Source: Pseudomonadota bacterium (GTDB lineage Bacteria; Pseudomonadota; Alphaproteobacteria; Acetobacterales; Acetobacteraceae). Taken from it: DNA of 64,000 nt. The notes under the pieces were generated by a model. That model was not told the origin of the DNA and did no database searches. It worked only from the letters and a program-made list of their open reading frames with translations. Position 1 is the stretch's first letter. Each line of letters starts with the position of its first letter. Where the stretch lies: assembly GCA_021845595.1 (NCBI GenBank), contig JAJZVV010000014.1:30377-94376 (forward strand), given 5' to 3'. Position numbers and translations under genes: made by a program. Below are positions 1 to 9,264 of this stretch, piece by piece.

Positions 1-26
1 CCGCCGGTCGGCACGTCTCGTCGAGA

Positions 27-1985
27 TTACCGGTCGCGGTGATCGTCGCCGCGGCCGCGATCGGAATGATCGCGATCGAAGTTGAACATTCCCATCAGGT
101 CGCCGATCGCGGGACCATTAGTCGGCACGTAGGCGTTGTCGTCGCGGGCAACCGGGTTCGGCAGGTTGTCGCGGCTGCGCTGCGAGATCGTCGGCAGGTT
201 CCAGTTGGCCTCGATGAACTTCGCGATCGAAGCGTGGTCGTAGTAGTCATGCACCACGCGGCCGCCGCGCGCCCAGGGCGAGATCATCAGCATCGGGATG
301 CGGGTGCCGTCGCCGAAATAATCGACCGGCTGGATGTAGCCGGAGTCCCAGTATCCACCGCCTTCGTCGACCGTGACGAGAACCGCGGTGCTCTCCCAGA
401 GGTCCGGATGCTGGCGCAGCTCGGTGACGATCTTCTTCACGAAGCCTTCGAAGATGTCGAACTTGGAGGAGGTCGGGTGGCCGTCGTTGTAGCCGTCCGG
501 CTTGACGATCGAGACCGCCGGCAGCGAGCCGTGCTCGATGGTCTCATAGAGATCGGCCGCGTCCTTGAGGTGGGTCTCACGGACCTCGGCGTTGGTCATG
601 ATCGCCGTTTCGTACTGGAACGGATTGCAGATGTTGCAGTACGTATCGTTCGGATCATGCGGATTGGCGACGTACTGGTTCCAGCCCTCGCCGAAATAGG
701 CCCAAGAGATTTTGTGCTCCATCAGCACGTCGGCGATGGTGCGGGTGCTCGAGGGCGGGATCGTGAAGGTATCGGTCGTGTCCACGCTGCCGTCGCCGAA
801 ATAGCCCGGATTGTAGTTGTTGAGCAGGTAGTAGTGGCCGGGCTCGCAGTTCGGGTTGACCTTCATCGCCTGAAGGTAGGAGACGACCGACCCGACGGCG
901 GGCTGGGTGGTATCGGCGCAGGCGCTGTAGGTGCCGCCCGAATAGCCGTCCTGCGTGTACCAGTTGTTGGTGTTCGGCTGCGGGTCCGGGTTCTCGATCT
1001 GGTTCTGCGGCGGCATCGCGGCGTTGCCGTGACCGTCGCTGTACCAGAACGCATCGGCGGAGCCGATCATGATGTGGTTGGCGCCGGTGCCGCCAATCAC
1101 GCCCTGGTGGTAGTTGTCGGACAGCGCATACTCGTGGGCGAGCTGGTTGAAGTAGGGAACGTCACCCTGCTGGACGTTGTAGAACCCCATCGAGGTCGCA
1201 CCTTCGTGGGTGCTCTCGTTGTTGAAGTTCGCCGGCTGAGACTTGCCGTTGTTGCCGGCGCCAATGGTGACCTCGACCCAGGGGAACAGGTCGTTGAGGC
1301 AGCCGGACGGGTTCGCCGCCGAGGCGTGCGCGGCGCTGCAGTCCATCTGCTGCCACATCTGGTAGAAGCGATGCACCGGGCTGGACGCGTAGGCGTCATA
1401 CGGGAGCGACGGCGTGAGCTGGAACGGGCCGTTCGCCAGGGCATTCACGTTCGCGATGCGGGTATCGATCGTGCCCGTCGGCAGGCCGGAGGCGCCGGTG
1501 GTGAGCAGCTTGATGTCGCGCGGCAGCAGACCGTGATCGAGCGCCGCGGCGTAGGCCAGCGTGGCGAAGGGCGGCCAGCTGCCGTCGGTCGCGGTCGTCG
1601 GCGTGCCGCCCGTGTTCACCGGCGGCAGCGTCGCGTAGGGGCCGGTGATGGTCGGGCTGATCGAGTAGGTGGTGGTGTCGCTCGCCTGCATCTGCGCCGC
1701 CATGGCGTAGTTCGGGCCCGGCGTGCCATCGGCGTTGATGATGCCCTTCGAGAGCAGGTTCGACACCGTCTGGCCGTCGCGCGGCTTGTAGGTGGCGAAG
1801 ACATGGTCGAAGGAGCGGTTCTCGCCGATGATCACGATCAGGTGCTTGATCGGCGTGCGCGTGTAGGTGTCATCGTCGCCCGAGCGATGGTCGCGGGCGA
1901 AGGCGACGGGAGCGGCCGTGTTGACCAGCATCGCCGCGAGTGAGGCGCAGGCGAGCAACCGCCTGCGGGTGTCCTTGAATTTCAT
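27..1985 (-). CDS. Secreted phosphoesterase (phospholipase C / acid phosphatase family)
   Basis: A 652-residue protein of the phosphoesterase family (PF04185: bacterial phospholipase C and AcpA-type acid phosphatases), which hydrolyses phosphate esters outside the cytoplasm. Residues 1-30 form a basic start (MKFKDTRRR), a hydrophobic stretch and an AFA cleavage site, so a signal peptide. The family metal-site motif ENRSFDHVF lies near residue 55, and a later DEGGG segment and HDYYDHASI near the C-terminus fit the same fold. The tail is rich in Asp/Arg/His. An AGGGAG ribosome site sits about 10 bases before the ATG, within a short hairpin (about 1990-2022). The substrate (phospholipid or phosphomonoester) cannot be told from sequence. 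Confidence 0.85.
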   Translation of the reverse strand: MKFKDTRRRLLACASLAAMLVNTAAPVAFARDHRSGDDDTYTRTPIKHLIVIIGENRSFDHVFATYKPRDGQTVSNLLSKGIINADGTPGPNYAMAAQMQASDTTTYSISPTITGPYATLPPVNTGGTPTTATDGSWPPFATLAYAAALDHGLLPRDIKLLTTGASGLPTGTIDTRIANVNALANGPFQLTPSLPYDAYASSPVHRFYQMWQQMDCSAAHASAANPSGCLNDLFPWVEVTIGAGNNGKSQPANFNNESTHEGATSMGFYNVQQGDVPYFNQLAHEYALSDNYHQGVIGGTGANHIMIGSADAFWYSDGHGNAAMPPQNQIENPDPQPNTNNWYTQDGYSGGTYSACADTTQPAVGSVVSYLQAMKVNPNCEPGHYYLLNNYNPGYFGDGSVDTTDTFTIPPSSTRTIADVLMEHKISWAYFGEGWNQYVANPHDPNDTYCNICNPFQYETAIMTNAEVRETHLKDAADLYETIEHGSLPAVSIVKPDGYNDGHPTSSKFDIFEGFVKKIVTELRQHPDLWESTAVLVTVDEGGGYWDSGYIQPVDYFGDGTRIPMLMISPWARGGRVVHDYYDHASIAKFIEANWNLPTISQRSRDNLPNPVARDDNAYVPTNGPAIGDLMGMFNFDRDHSDRGRGDDHRDR

Positions 1986-2133
1986 TGTCCGAGAGTCTCC
2001 CTGGTTTCGGGGAGACCCTCTTAGCGCGCGGCCGTGACATTATGATTTCACGACCATTTCGGATCGGTGATTTGTGGCTGGGATATGTCCTGTTCGTAAT
2101 GAATACGGCCACGCGGTCACCACGCCGAGATCA

Positions 2134-3066
2134 TCACCGTGCCCAGCGCAACACCAGCGGGTCCAGCGCCCTGGCGAGGTCGAGCAGGCCGGCACGGGTC
2201 GCCGGGTGGAGTGGCGCCGTCGGGGCGCGGGCGCCGGCGCAGCCGATGATGCCGCCGGCTTCCATCAGCACCTTGCAGGCGAGCAGGCCGCACTGGCGGT
2301 TCTCGTAGTTGATCAGCGGCAAGATCCGGGCGTAGTGGGCGGCCGCGGCCGCGCGCTTGCCGGCGCGATAATCATCGACGATCGGGCGCAGCAGATCGGG
2401 ATAGGCCCCGCTCGGCATCGTGCCCCGCGCGCCGGCATCGAGATCCGCGAGCAGGGTGATCGCCTCCTCGCCATCCCACGGCCCGAGAATGCGCTCGCCG
2501 CCGAGTTGGATCATCTCGCGCAGCTTGGCCGCGGCGCCGGGCACTTCGATCTTGAAATAGCCGAGATTGGGGATCTCGCGCGCCAGGCGCACGAGGAATG
2601 GGGCCGAGAGCGGCGTGCCGGCGACCGGTGCGTCCTGGATCAGCACCGGGATCTCGATGGCGGTCGCGACCTCGCGGAAGAATGCCTCGATCGCCGCTTC
2701 GCCCGCGCGCATGGTCGCGCCATGATAGGGCGGCATGACCATGACCATCGCGGCACCGGCCGCCTGCGCCGCCCGGCTGCGTTCGGCGCAGATGCGGGTG
2801 CTGAAATGGCTGGTGGTGACGATCACCGGCACCCGGCCGGCGACATGCTCCAGGATCATCGCTGTCAGCGTCTCGCGTTCCGCATCGGTGAGCGCGAACT
2901 GCTCGGAATAGTTGGCGAGGATGCAGATGCCGTTCGACCCGGCGCCGATGAGGAAGTCGATGGCGCGGCGCTGGCCGTCGAGGTCGAGCGCGCCCGACTC
3001 GGTGAAGATCGTCGGCGCCACTGGAAAGACCCCTCCGGCGGCGAAGGCGGCGTGCGGCGCGGTCAT
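2134..3066 (-). CDS. Dihydrodipicolinate synthase/N-acetylneuraminate lyase family protein
   Basis: 310 residues, the usual length for DapA-type TIM-barrel aldolases that form a Schiff base with a 2-oxo acid. The Schiff-base lysine is K172 in the YFKIEVPG segment. The position where DapA has its catalytic tyrosine (VLLYNVP-like) reads VLIQDAP at 141-147, so that tyrosine is missing; the usual GTTGE loop is also altered (ILANYSEQ, 49-56). It is therefore unlikely to be the lysine-pathway DapA and more likely a catabolic lyase or dehydratase. It lies just downstream of the amidase on the same strand (33-base gap), so co-transcription is plausible. Substrate unknown. Confidence 0.85.
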   Translation of the reverse strand: MTAPHAAFAAGGVFPVAPTIFTESGALDLDGQRRAIDFLIGAGSNGICILANYSEQFALTDAERETLTAMILEHVAGRVPVIVTTSHFSTRICAERSRAAQAAGAAMVMVMPPYHGATMRAGEAAIEAFFREVATAIEIPVLIQDAPVAGTPLSAPFLVRLAREIPNLGYFKIEVPGAAAKLREMIQLGGERILGPWDGEEAITLLADLDAGARGTMPSGAYPDLLRPIVDDYRAGKRAAAAAHYARILPLINYENRQCGLLACKVLMEAGGIIGCAGARAPTAPLHPATRAGLLDLARALDPLVLRWAR

Positions 3067-3099
3067 GCGAGCGTCTCCCGTTTCAGGTCCCGTCCCAGC

Positions 3100-4527
3100 T
3101 CAGGCCCCGGCGAGCGGCGGCCAGCGTTCGTCCCACGGGCTCACCTGCTCCATTTCCGCGGCCACCGCGCACAATAGCCCATCCGAGCCCGGCGGGCCGA
3201 CGAGTTGCACGCCGATCGGCATTCCCGCCCAGGGCCCGCCGGCGGGTGCCGGGCGGACCGGCACGCTGATGCCGGGCAGGCCGGCGGCGTTGACGAAGCC
3301 GGTGAACACCGCATGCGCGCGGGGGCCGGCCGGCAGGCCGGCGATCGTCGGCGGGTAGATATCCTGGGCCGGCCACGGCATCGCCGCAGCGCTCGGGGTC
3401 AGCAGCAGGTCCGTGCCGGCAAAGAACTCGGCGACCCGGCACTTGACCTGCGCCACCACCTCCATCGCCTCGACATAGGCGGCGGCGGTGAGCTTCCGCC
3501 CGGCCTCGGCGGCCTCGGTGATCGAGGCGGTCAGCCCGCTCTCGGCCACCGCCCGCTTGCCGAGCAGAGAGGCCAGTCCGGCCTGCACCAGCACCGGCCA
3601 GACCCGGTTGAGCCCTTCGACATCGTAGGGCGCCTCCCCCTGCTCGACGCGATGGCCGAGGCGCGCGAGCATGGCCGCCGTCTCGGCGACGCTCGCGGCG
3701 ATGACCGGCTCGACCGGCAGCCCGCCGAAGTCCGGCGCGTAGCGGATCGACAGGCGGCGCGGCGGCGGCAGGGCGAACGGGTTGCCGGCCCAGACCAGGC
3801 TCGCCGGGTCGCGCGGGTCGGGATCGCTCATCAGCCCCATGACCGCGACGACGTCCCCGACCGTGCGGGCAAACGGCCCGATCACCTCGAAATCCGCCAT
3901 GACCGCGGGAAACCCGTCACAGCGCGCCACCCGCCCGCGCGAGGGTTTGAGCCCAACGAGGCCAGTATATCCGGCGGGGCGGCGGATCGAGCCGCCGCCG
4001 TCGGTGCCGATGGCAATCGGCCCGAGGCCGGCGGCGAGTGCCGCCACCGCCCCGCCCGAGGAGCCGCCGGGGGTGAGCGCCAGGTCCCATGGGTTGCGGG
4101 TCGGGCCGAACAGGGCGTTGTCGGTATAGCCCTGCACCGTCAGTTCCGGGCAGTTGGTCTTGCCCAGGATGACCACGCCGGCGGCGCGCAGCCGCGCGAT
4201 GGGAAGTTCGTCGCGCGCCGGCACGAAATCGGCGTAGAGCCGGCTGCCCCAGCTCGCCCGCATGCCGCGCACCGGGATGCTGTCCTTGACCGTGATCGGC
4301 ACGCCGTCGAGCGGCGAGAGCGCGGTGCCGGCCCGCCAGCGTTGCTCGGATTCCCGCGCCGCGATTCGCGCGCCGGCCGCATCAACCGTCACCACGGCGT
4401 TGAGCGCCGGGTTGAGCGTGTCGATCCGCGCCAGCAGCGCCTCGACGACCTCGACGGGGGAGGTTTCGCGCCGTGCGAAGCGGGCGCGCAACTCCAGTGC
4501 GCTGGCCTGCCAGAACCGATCTGCCAT
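3100..4527 (-). CDS. Amidase (amidase signature family)
   Basis: 475 residues. The Ser-cisSer-Lys triad of amidase-signature enzymes is visible: K81 in ITVKDS, S156 in TPGGSSGG and S180 in GTDGGGSIRRP. Such enzymes hydrolyse small amides or act in GatA; no gatB or gatC is adjacent and the context is catabolic, so a general amidase is more likely than GatA. The open frame runs further upstream, but the start at 4527 (MADRFWQAS) is chosen because AAGGAAG lies about 9 bases before it and homology begins there. It is followed by the DapA-like lyase. Confidence 0.87.
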   Translation of the reverse strand: MADRFWQASALELRARFARRETSPVEVVEALLARIDTLNPALNAVVTVDAAGARIAARESEQRWRAGTALSPLDGVPITVKDSIPVRGMRASWGSRLYADFVPARDELPIARLRAAGVVILGKTNCPELTVQGYTDNALFGPTRNPWDLALTPGGSSGGAVAALAAGLGPIAIGTDGGGSIRRPAGYTGLVGLKPSRGRVARCDGFPAVMADFEVIGPFARTVGDVVAVMGLMSDPDPRDPASLVWAGNPFALPPPRRLSIRYAPDFGGLPVEPVIAASVAETAAMLARLGHRVEQGEAPYDVEGLNRVWPVLVQAGLASLLGKRAVAESGLTASITEAAEAGRKLTAAAYVEAMEVVAQVKCRVAEFFAGTDLLLTPSAAAMPWPAQDIYPPTIAGLPAGPRAHAVFTGFVNAAGLPGISVPVRPAPAGGPWAGMPIGVQLVGPPGSDGLLCAVAAEMEQVSPWDERWPPLAGA

Positions 4528-4779
4528 TGCGGTCTTCTTCCTTTCGCCTGCCCTCGGACACGCCGCAAACGGCGCACACCGAGCGGAGGCGCACGAGCCG
4601 GGTCGAGCCGTTGAGACCGCGAGCCTAGCCGGTGCGTGAGCCGGCGTTAATCCCCCCATTGCGATTGATTTGCATCATCGGTGATGCCATCGCGGGCCCT
4701 GCCGGCTGGACCTCTGTCGAGCTTGCGGCATACTTGGGTCCGCGCCGCGTCCCACGCCTGCCGTGAAAGGAAACGCCCC

Positions 4780-5397
4780 ATGCGCTCACCCGTTACGCTC
4801 CTACTCGCCGCGCTCGCTCTGCCGCTCGCGGTTTCACCGGCGCATGCCGGGAGCCTCTACCCGCTCGGTGCCAACGCCGTCATCGCGGCCCCGCCCGGCG
4901 ATGGCTGGACGCTCGGCCAATCCGGCGGCGTGCTCGCCTTCGATCGCATCTGGGACCTGCCCGACGGGCAGCCCGTGCGCATGCAGATCATCGCCGCCCT
5001 GGCCGAGGTGCAGCACGGCGCCGCGGCGGCGATGGGAGAGGCGGATACCGCGGAGATGCTGCTCAATCGCGAACTGGGAGAGGCGGAGAGCGGCGCGAGG
5101 ACCGCCGGCGGCACCGGCAGCGGGCCAATGGCCGTCACCGCCGGCCAGACCGAAAGCGCCGGGCGCACATGGCACTGGCTCCGCTACCGGAGCGATGTCC
5201 GCCTCCATGGCGACAGCCCCGTCGTGCATGAGGCCAGCGTCGTCTATTTCTATCTCGCTCCCGGCGCGGGCGGCGGTCGGACGGTTTATACGTTCCATAT
5301 GGTCAACGGCTGCTCGGCGCTGATCTGCGCGGCCGCGGACACCGACGAAACACCGCTGCGGGCGGTGATCGGCTCGCTGGCGCTGCGGCCGTCCTGA
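4780..5397 (+). CDS. Secreted protein of unknown function
   Basis: 205 residues. The N-terminus MRSPVTLLLAALALPLAVSP followed by AHAG is a clear Sec signal peptide with an AHA cleavage site, so the mature protein should be periplasmic. The remainder is mixed alpha/beta with no motif I recognise. The start at 4780 follows a GAAAGG ribosome site; an upstream in-frame ATG at 4681 would bury the signal peptide. It is divergent from the amidase and stands alone. No function is assigned. Confidence 0.7.
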   Translation: MRSPVTLLLAALALPLAVSPAHAGSLYPLGANAVIAAPPGDGWTLGQSGGVLAFDRIWDLPDGQPVRMQIIAALAEVQHGAAAAMGEADTAEMLLNRELGEAESGARTAGGTGSGPMAVTAGQTESAGRTWHWLRYRSDVRLHGDSPVVHEASVVYFYLAPGAGGGRTVYTFHMVNGCSALICAAADTDETPLRAVIGSLALRPS

Positions 5398-5448
5398 TCG
5401 GCGCCGAACGCGCTACGGTTGCCGCGACAGCCGGCTGGCGTCGGCCCG

Positions 5449-7095
5449 CTACGGCAAGAGACGCTGCCAGCTGCTCTCGAACCCGCGCACGCGCGGCAGC
5501 AGGATGAGCGGCCACGGGCTGGGCATCTCGCCGACTGGCACGTGAATCAGGGCTGGGTTGCGCCGGGCGATCGCCTCGCCCAATGCCGCCTCCAACGCGG
5601 CCGGAGTGGTGGCGCGCCACGCCGGCAGGCCGAAACTTTCGGCGAACCGGACGAAGTCGGGGTTCGCCAGGTCGCAGGCGATGAGCCGGTTGCCATACTG
5701 CTCGGCCTGGATGCGGCGGACATTGCCGAACGCGCCGTCGTCGAGCACGATCGCCACGACCGGCAGTTGATGGCGGAGCGCGGTCGCGAGCTCAGCGCCC
5801 TGGTAGAGAAAGCCGCCGTCGCCGCACAGCGCCACCACGGCCCGCCCCGGCGCGGCGGCTGCGACCCCGAGCGCGGCGCCGTAGGCCCAGCCGAGATTGT
5901 CCTGATAGCCGGCCGAGAGATAGCGCCGCGGTGCCGCGACGGGGAAGCTGAGTCGGCCGACGAAGCCGAGCTGGGTCACGTCCTCCACCAGAATCCCGTC
6001 CTCGGGCAAGGCGGCGCGGATGGCGGCGAGCAGGCTTGCTTGCGGCTCGAGCGCGGCCAGGGCTGGCGCCACGCCGGCCCGCGCGGCGGCGAGATCGGCG
6101 CGCGGCGCGCGGGCGGTCTCGCCGGACAGCGCGGCGTTCAGGGCGGCCAGCGCGGCGGCGGCATCGGCGAGGATGGCGATGTCGGGCGGGCGCGGCCGGT
6201 CCATCTGCTCGGCGTCCGCGTCGATGCGGATGATGCCGAGCTCGGGATCATGGCCCCACCAGGCCAGTGGCGCGTGCAGCCGCGTGCCCACGCCGAGCAC
6301 GACGTCGGTGCCCGCCCAGAGGGCATGGCCGACCGGGCGGTTCACCGCCAGCGGATGGGTGGTGTCCAGCACGCCGCGGCCGCGCCGGTAGGTCATCACC
6401 GGCGCGCCGATCCGTTCGGCGAGCGCCCGCAGCTCCGCTGCGGCGCCGAGCGCCCCGCCGCCGGCGACGATCAGCGGCCGGCGAGAAGCGGCGAGGCGCG
6501 CGGCAGCGGCGGCGATGGCTTCGGGGTCCGGGAGAAGCGCGGCGGGTGTGGCGAGGGGGAGCGGTTCGACGAGCCCGGCGCGGGGCCAGACATCGATGGC
6601 GATTTCGAGCGCCGCCGGCCCTTGGCGAGGGCGCATGGCGCGCGCGATCGCCTCGGCGACGCGGGCCGCTGCCTCGCCGGGATGGGTGATGCGCGCGGCG
6701 TGGCGGGTCACATGGCGCACTAGGCCGAGCTGATCGTGCAGCTCGTGCAGATGGCCGAGGCCGCGGTCGATCGCGCCTTGCGGAATCTGGCCGAGGATCG
6801 CCAGCACCGGCGCGCCGAGGCCGTAGGCCGTGAGCAGCGCGGCAGCGGCGTTCAGCACCCCGGGGCCGGGCACGACGCAGAAGGCGGCGGGCCGGCCGGT
6901 GGCCAGCGCCGCACCGAGCGCCATGTAGGCCGCGGTCTGCTCATGGCGTGCATGAATGGTGCGGATGCGGCCGCCGGACCGCGCGATGGCATCGAAGAAC
7001 GGGTCGTTATGCACACCGGGGAGGGCGAAGACGGTGTCGATGCCATGGCGGATGAGACTGTCGACGACGGCCTCGGCGGTTGTCATGCGCGGCAT
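5449..7095 (-). CDS. Thiamine-diphosphate-dependent enzyme (acetolactate synthase-like)
   Basis: 548 residues with the three domains of the ThDP decarboxylase/synthase superfamily. The N-terminal Pyr domain has GIDTVFALPGVHND and the ThDP-activating glutamate in ARHEQTAAYM. The C-terminal PP domain carries GDGGF, then LPVVAIVLDDGAFGNVRR as the second half of the metal-binding motif. No small regulatory subunit (ilvH/ilvN) is adjacent, so this is probably not the branched-chain acetolactate synthase; a 2-oxo acid decarboxylase or related catabolic enzyme is as likely. Start at 7095 is preceded by AGGGTGAG. Exact reaction unknown. Confidence 0.85.
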   Translation of the reverse strand: MPRMTTAEAVVDSLIRHGIDTVFALPGVHNDPFFDAIARSGGRIRTIHARHEQTAAYMALGAALATGRPAAFCVVPGPGVLNAAAALLTAYGLGAPVLAILGQIPQGAIDRGLGHLHELHDQLGLVRHVTRHAARITHPGEAAARVAEAIARAMRPRQGPAALEIAIDVWPRAGLVEPLPLATPAALLPDPEAIAAAAARLAASRRPLIVAGGGALGAAAELRALAERIGAPVMTYRRGRGVLDTTHPLAVNRPVGHALWAGTDVVLGVGTRLHAPLAWWGHDPELGIIRIDADAEQMDRPRPPDIAILADAAAALAALNAALSGETARAPRADLAAARAGVAPALAALEPQASLLAAIRAALPEDGILVEDVTQLGFVGRLSFPVAAPRRYLSAGYQDNLGWAYGAALGVAAAAPGRAVVALCGDGGFLYQGAELATALRHQLPVVAIVLDDGAFGNVRRIQAEQYGNRLIACDLANPDFVRFAESFGLPAWRATTPAALEAALGEAIARRNPALIHVPVGEMPSPWPLILLPRVRGFESSWQRLLP

Positions 7096-7277
7096 GATCG
7101 TGGACTCACCCTGATATTCACCGCATGCTGCCCATGCTTCCCCATCACGGCAAGCGCCCCGGGAATTGCACGGGGGCGGCTCGCCGGCCATTCACGCGGC
7201 GCTAACCGCCGAAGCGCAGTGTCGCTGCGCGATTCCGTCCGGTCTGTCCCGACGAACTTCACTGCGAAGGCTTTGCG

Positions 7278-8528
7278 TTGCCGAAGCGAATTTTCCCCCC
7301 GCTGCTGGCCATTCCGGAGAGCCGAGCCAACTCGCCGGGGATCGAACGCGCCCTGGTTGATTCCGCCTTCGCCCAGCGACAGTCCCTCGTGGTTGGCGGG
7401 TTGGCGATGCTGCTGGTCGGGCTGCTTGTGTGGTTGCATTCGGGCAAGCTCTGGATGCTCGGCTGGACCCTTGCCAGCGCGGCGACGCTGGTCGGGCGAC
7501 TGTCGCTTGCGCGCGCCTATCACGCCCGCGCCGAGCCGGACTGCCCCTATGTCTGGGCGCGGCGTTTCACCATCGGAGCCTGGGCCAGCGGGGCGCTGTG
7601 GGGGTTGATCAACCTGGTCATCGTCACCGAGCATGACCCCCTGATCAACCTCGTCGTGATCTCGGTCGAGAGCGGCTATTTGTCCGGCGCGGTGGCGCGG
7701 AACAATGTTCTGCCCGCCGCCGCCCACGGCCAGATCCTGCTGACCCTGGGGATGATGGCGGCCGCCTGCATCGCGACGCTGCAACTGCCCTACATCGTGT
7801 TCTGCGGCTTCATCCTGCTGCACGTGCTGTCATCGCGCAGCACCATGCGGTTCCTGTCGCGCCAGACCACCCAGCTTCTGGTTGCAGGCGCGGACAATGA
7901 ACGGCTGCTCGCCCGTCTGGCCGCGACCAACGATGATCTCGCCCGCGCCAATGGCCGTCTCGCCGCCCTCGCCAATACCGACGCCCTGACCGGGCTCGCC
8001 AATCGTCGCGGCTTCGACGAGGCGCTGGCGCGGGAATGGCGGGCCGCGCAGCGCGCCCATGCCTCCATCGCCCTGCTGCTGATCGACATCGACCATTTCA
8101 AGGCATTCAACGATACGCTCGGCCATCCCCGCGGTGACGAGTGCCTGCGCTTCGTCGCCGCCGCTCTGGCAGCCGAACTGCGCCGGCCCGAGGATGTGGT
8201 CGCCCGACATGGTGGCGAGGAGTTCGTAGCCGTTCTGCCGCAGACCGATCTGCACGGCGCCGCGCTCGTCGCCGAACGGGTGCGTGCCGCCATCGCCGCC
8301 CTGGCGATCCCACACCCGGCATGCGCTCTTGGCTATGTCACTGTCAGCGTCGGCGCCGTCGCCCTGGTGCCGGCAGGCGATGCCGCGATGGGTGACCTCG
8401 TGGCGCTGGCCGATGCTGCCCTCTACGGCGCCAAGGCCAGCGGCCGCAATCGCGTCCTCGCCGCGACCAGCGAGCCGGCGGTTCAGCCGCCGCCGGCGTC
8501 GATGGTCAGAATGGTGCCGGAGGTATAG
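7278..8528 (+). CDS. Membrane-anchored diguanylate cyclase (GGDEF)
   Basis: 416 residues. Residues about 35-190 contain five or six hydrophobic segments (membrane sensor region), followed by a short helical linker rich in Leu/Ala (200-232) and a GGDEF domain (about 233-405). The active-site motif is GGEEF at 312-316, competent for c-di-GMP synthesis, and an RPED inhibitory I-site sits at 303-306, exactly five residues upstream, so product inhibition is expected. Translation starts at TTG 7278 with GAAGG seven bases before it. The last 46 bases overlap the convergent short-chain dehydrogenase gene. The sensed signal is unknown. Confidence 0.9.
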   Translation: MPKRIFPPLLAIPESRANSPGIERALVDSAFAQRQSLVVGGLAMLLVGLLVWLHSGKLWMLGWTLASAATLVGRLSLARAYHARAEPDCPYVWARRFTIGAWASGALWGLINLVIVTEHDPLINLVVISVESGYLSGAVARNNVLPAAAHGQILLTLGMMAAACIATLQLPYIVFCGFILLHVLSSRSTMRFLSRQTTQLLVAGADNERLLARLAATNDDLARANGRLAALANTDALTGLANRRGFDEALAREWRAAQRAHASIALLLIDIDHFKAFNDTLGHPRGDECLRFVAAALAAELRRPEDVVARHGGEEFVAVLPQTDLHGAALVAERVRAAIAALAIPHPACALGYVTVSVGAVALVPAGDAAMGDLVALADAALYGAKASGRNRVLAATSEPAVQPPPASMVRMVPEV

Positions 8529-9247
8529 CCCGAGCGCGGGCTGGCCAGAAACGCCACCGCCGCACCGATCTCTTCCGGCTCGGCTGGGCGCGCGAATGGC
8601 ATGCGGGCGCACAGCTCGCGCCATCGCCCGGCATCGCCGAGCGTGCGCTCCGCCCGCGCGCGCAGCAGCATCTCCATCCGCTCGGTCGCGACCGGTCCAG
8701 GATTGATGCCAACGACGCGCAGCCCATCGGCCGGCGCTGCCCGACCGAGGGCACGGGTGAAGCCCATCAACGCCGCGTTGCCCGCAGATCCCGCGATGTA
8801 GGCCGGATCGAAGCGCTCTCCGGCGGCGCCGATGACGTTCACGATCACCCCGGAGCGGCGCGCCGCCATGCCCGGATAGAGCATCCGGCACAGCGAGATG
8901 AACCCGAAGACCTTGAGGTCCCACGCCGCCCGCCACGTGGCGTCGTCGACCTCGACCAAGGTCCCCGGCGGAATGGCGCCGGCGTTGTTGACGAGGATGT
9001 CGGGTATCCCGACGGCCGCCACCAGCCGCGCGACCTCGGCCTGCCGCGACAGATCCACCGCCACGGTGTCGACGGCGACCTGATGGCGGGCGCGGATGGC
9101 GGTGGCCGTCGCTGTCAGCCGGGATTCGTCGCGCGCCGCCAGCACCAGCGCGCAGCCCTCGGCGGCGAGCGCTTCCGCGGCGGCCTGGCCGATGCCCTTG
9201 GAACCACCCGTCACCAAAGCCCGCAGCCCCGCAACCCGCAGATCCAT
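8483..9247 (-). CDS. Short-chain dehydrogenase/reductase with atypical active site
   Basis: 254 residues, classical SDR length. The cofactor motif TGGSKGIG (about 14-21) and NNAG are present, and it ends in the usual GxxLxIDAGGG tail. The catalytic region is unusual: the serine position reads NVIGAAGE and the YxxxK motif reads YIAGS, so the canonical Ser and Lys are absent. The same pattern (YIAGSAGNAAL) is known from a subset of SDRs, so this is a subfamily trait and not local damage. Start 9247 (MDLRVAG) is the first ATG that keeps the Rossmann motif near the N-terminus; the frame stays open upstream only as a shadow of the GFA gene. Confidence 0.88.
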   Translation of the reverse strand: MDLRVAGLRALVTGGSKGIGQAAAEALAAEGCALVLAARDESRLTATATAIRARHQVAVDTVAVDLSRQAEVARLVAAVGIPDILVNNAGAIPPGTLVEVDDATWRAAWDLKVFGFISLCRMLYPGMAARRSGVIVNVIGAAGERFDPAYIAGSAGNAALMGFTRALGRAAPADGLRVVGINPGPVATERMEMLLRARAERTLGDAGRWRELCARMPFARPAEPEEIGAAVAFLASPRSGYTSGTILTIDAGGG

Positions 9248-9264
9248 GTCCGGTCTCCGCGCCG

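Noticed and set aside
39..1943. 634-codon open frame on the plus strand opposite the phosphoesterase
   Set aside because: Antisense shadow caused by high third-position GC; Arg/Val/Asp-biased composition, no domain and no ribosome site, while the minus-strand frame has a signal peptide and family motifs.
2020..2070. Possible PhoB box upstream of the phosphoesterase (TGTCA-like half sites near TGACATTATGATTTCACG)
   Set aside because: Half sites and spacing do not fit the 11-base direct repeat pattern well enough; may be chance.
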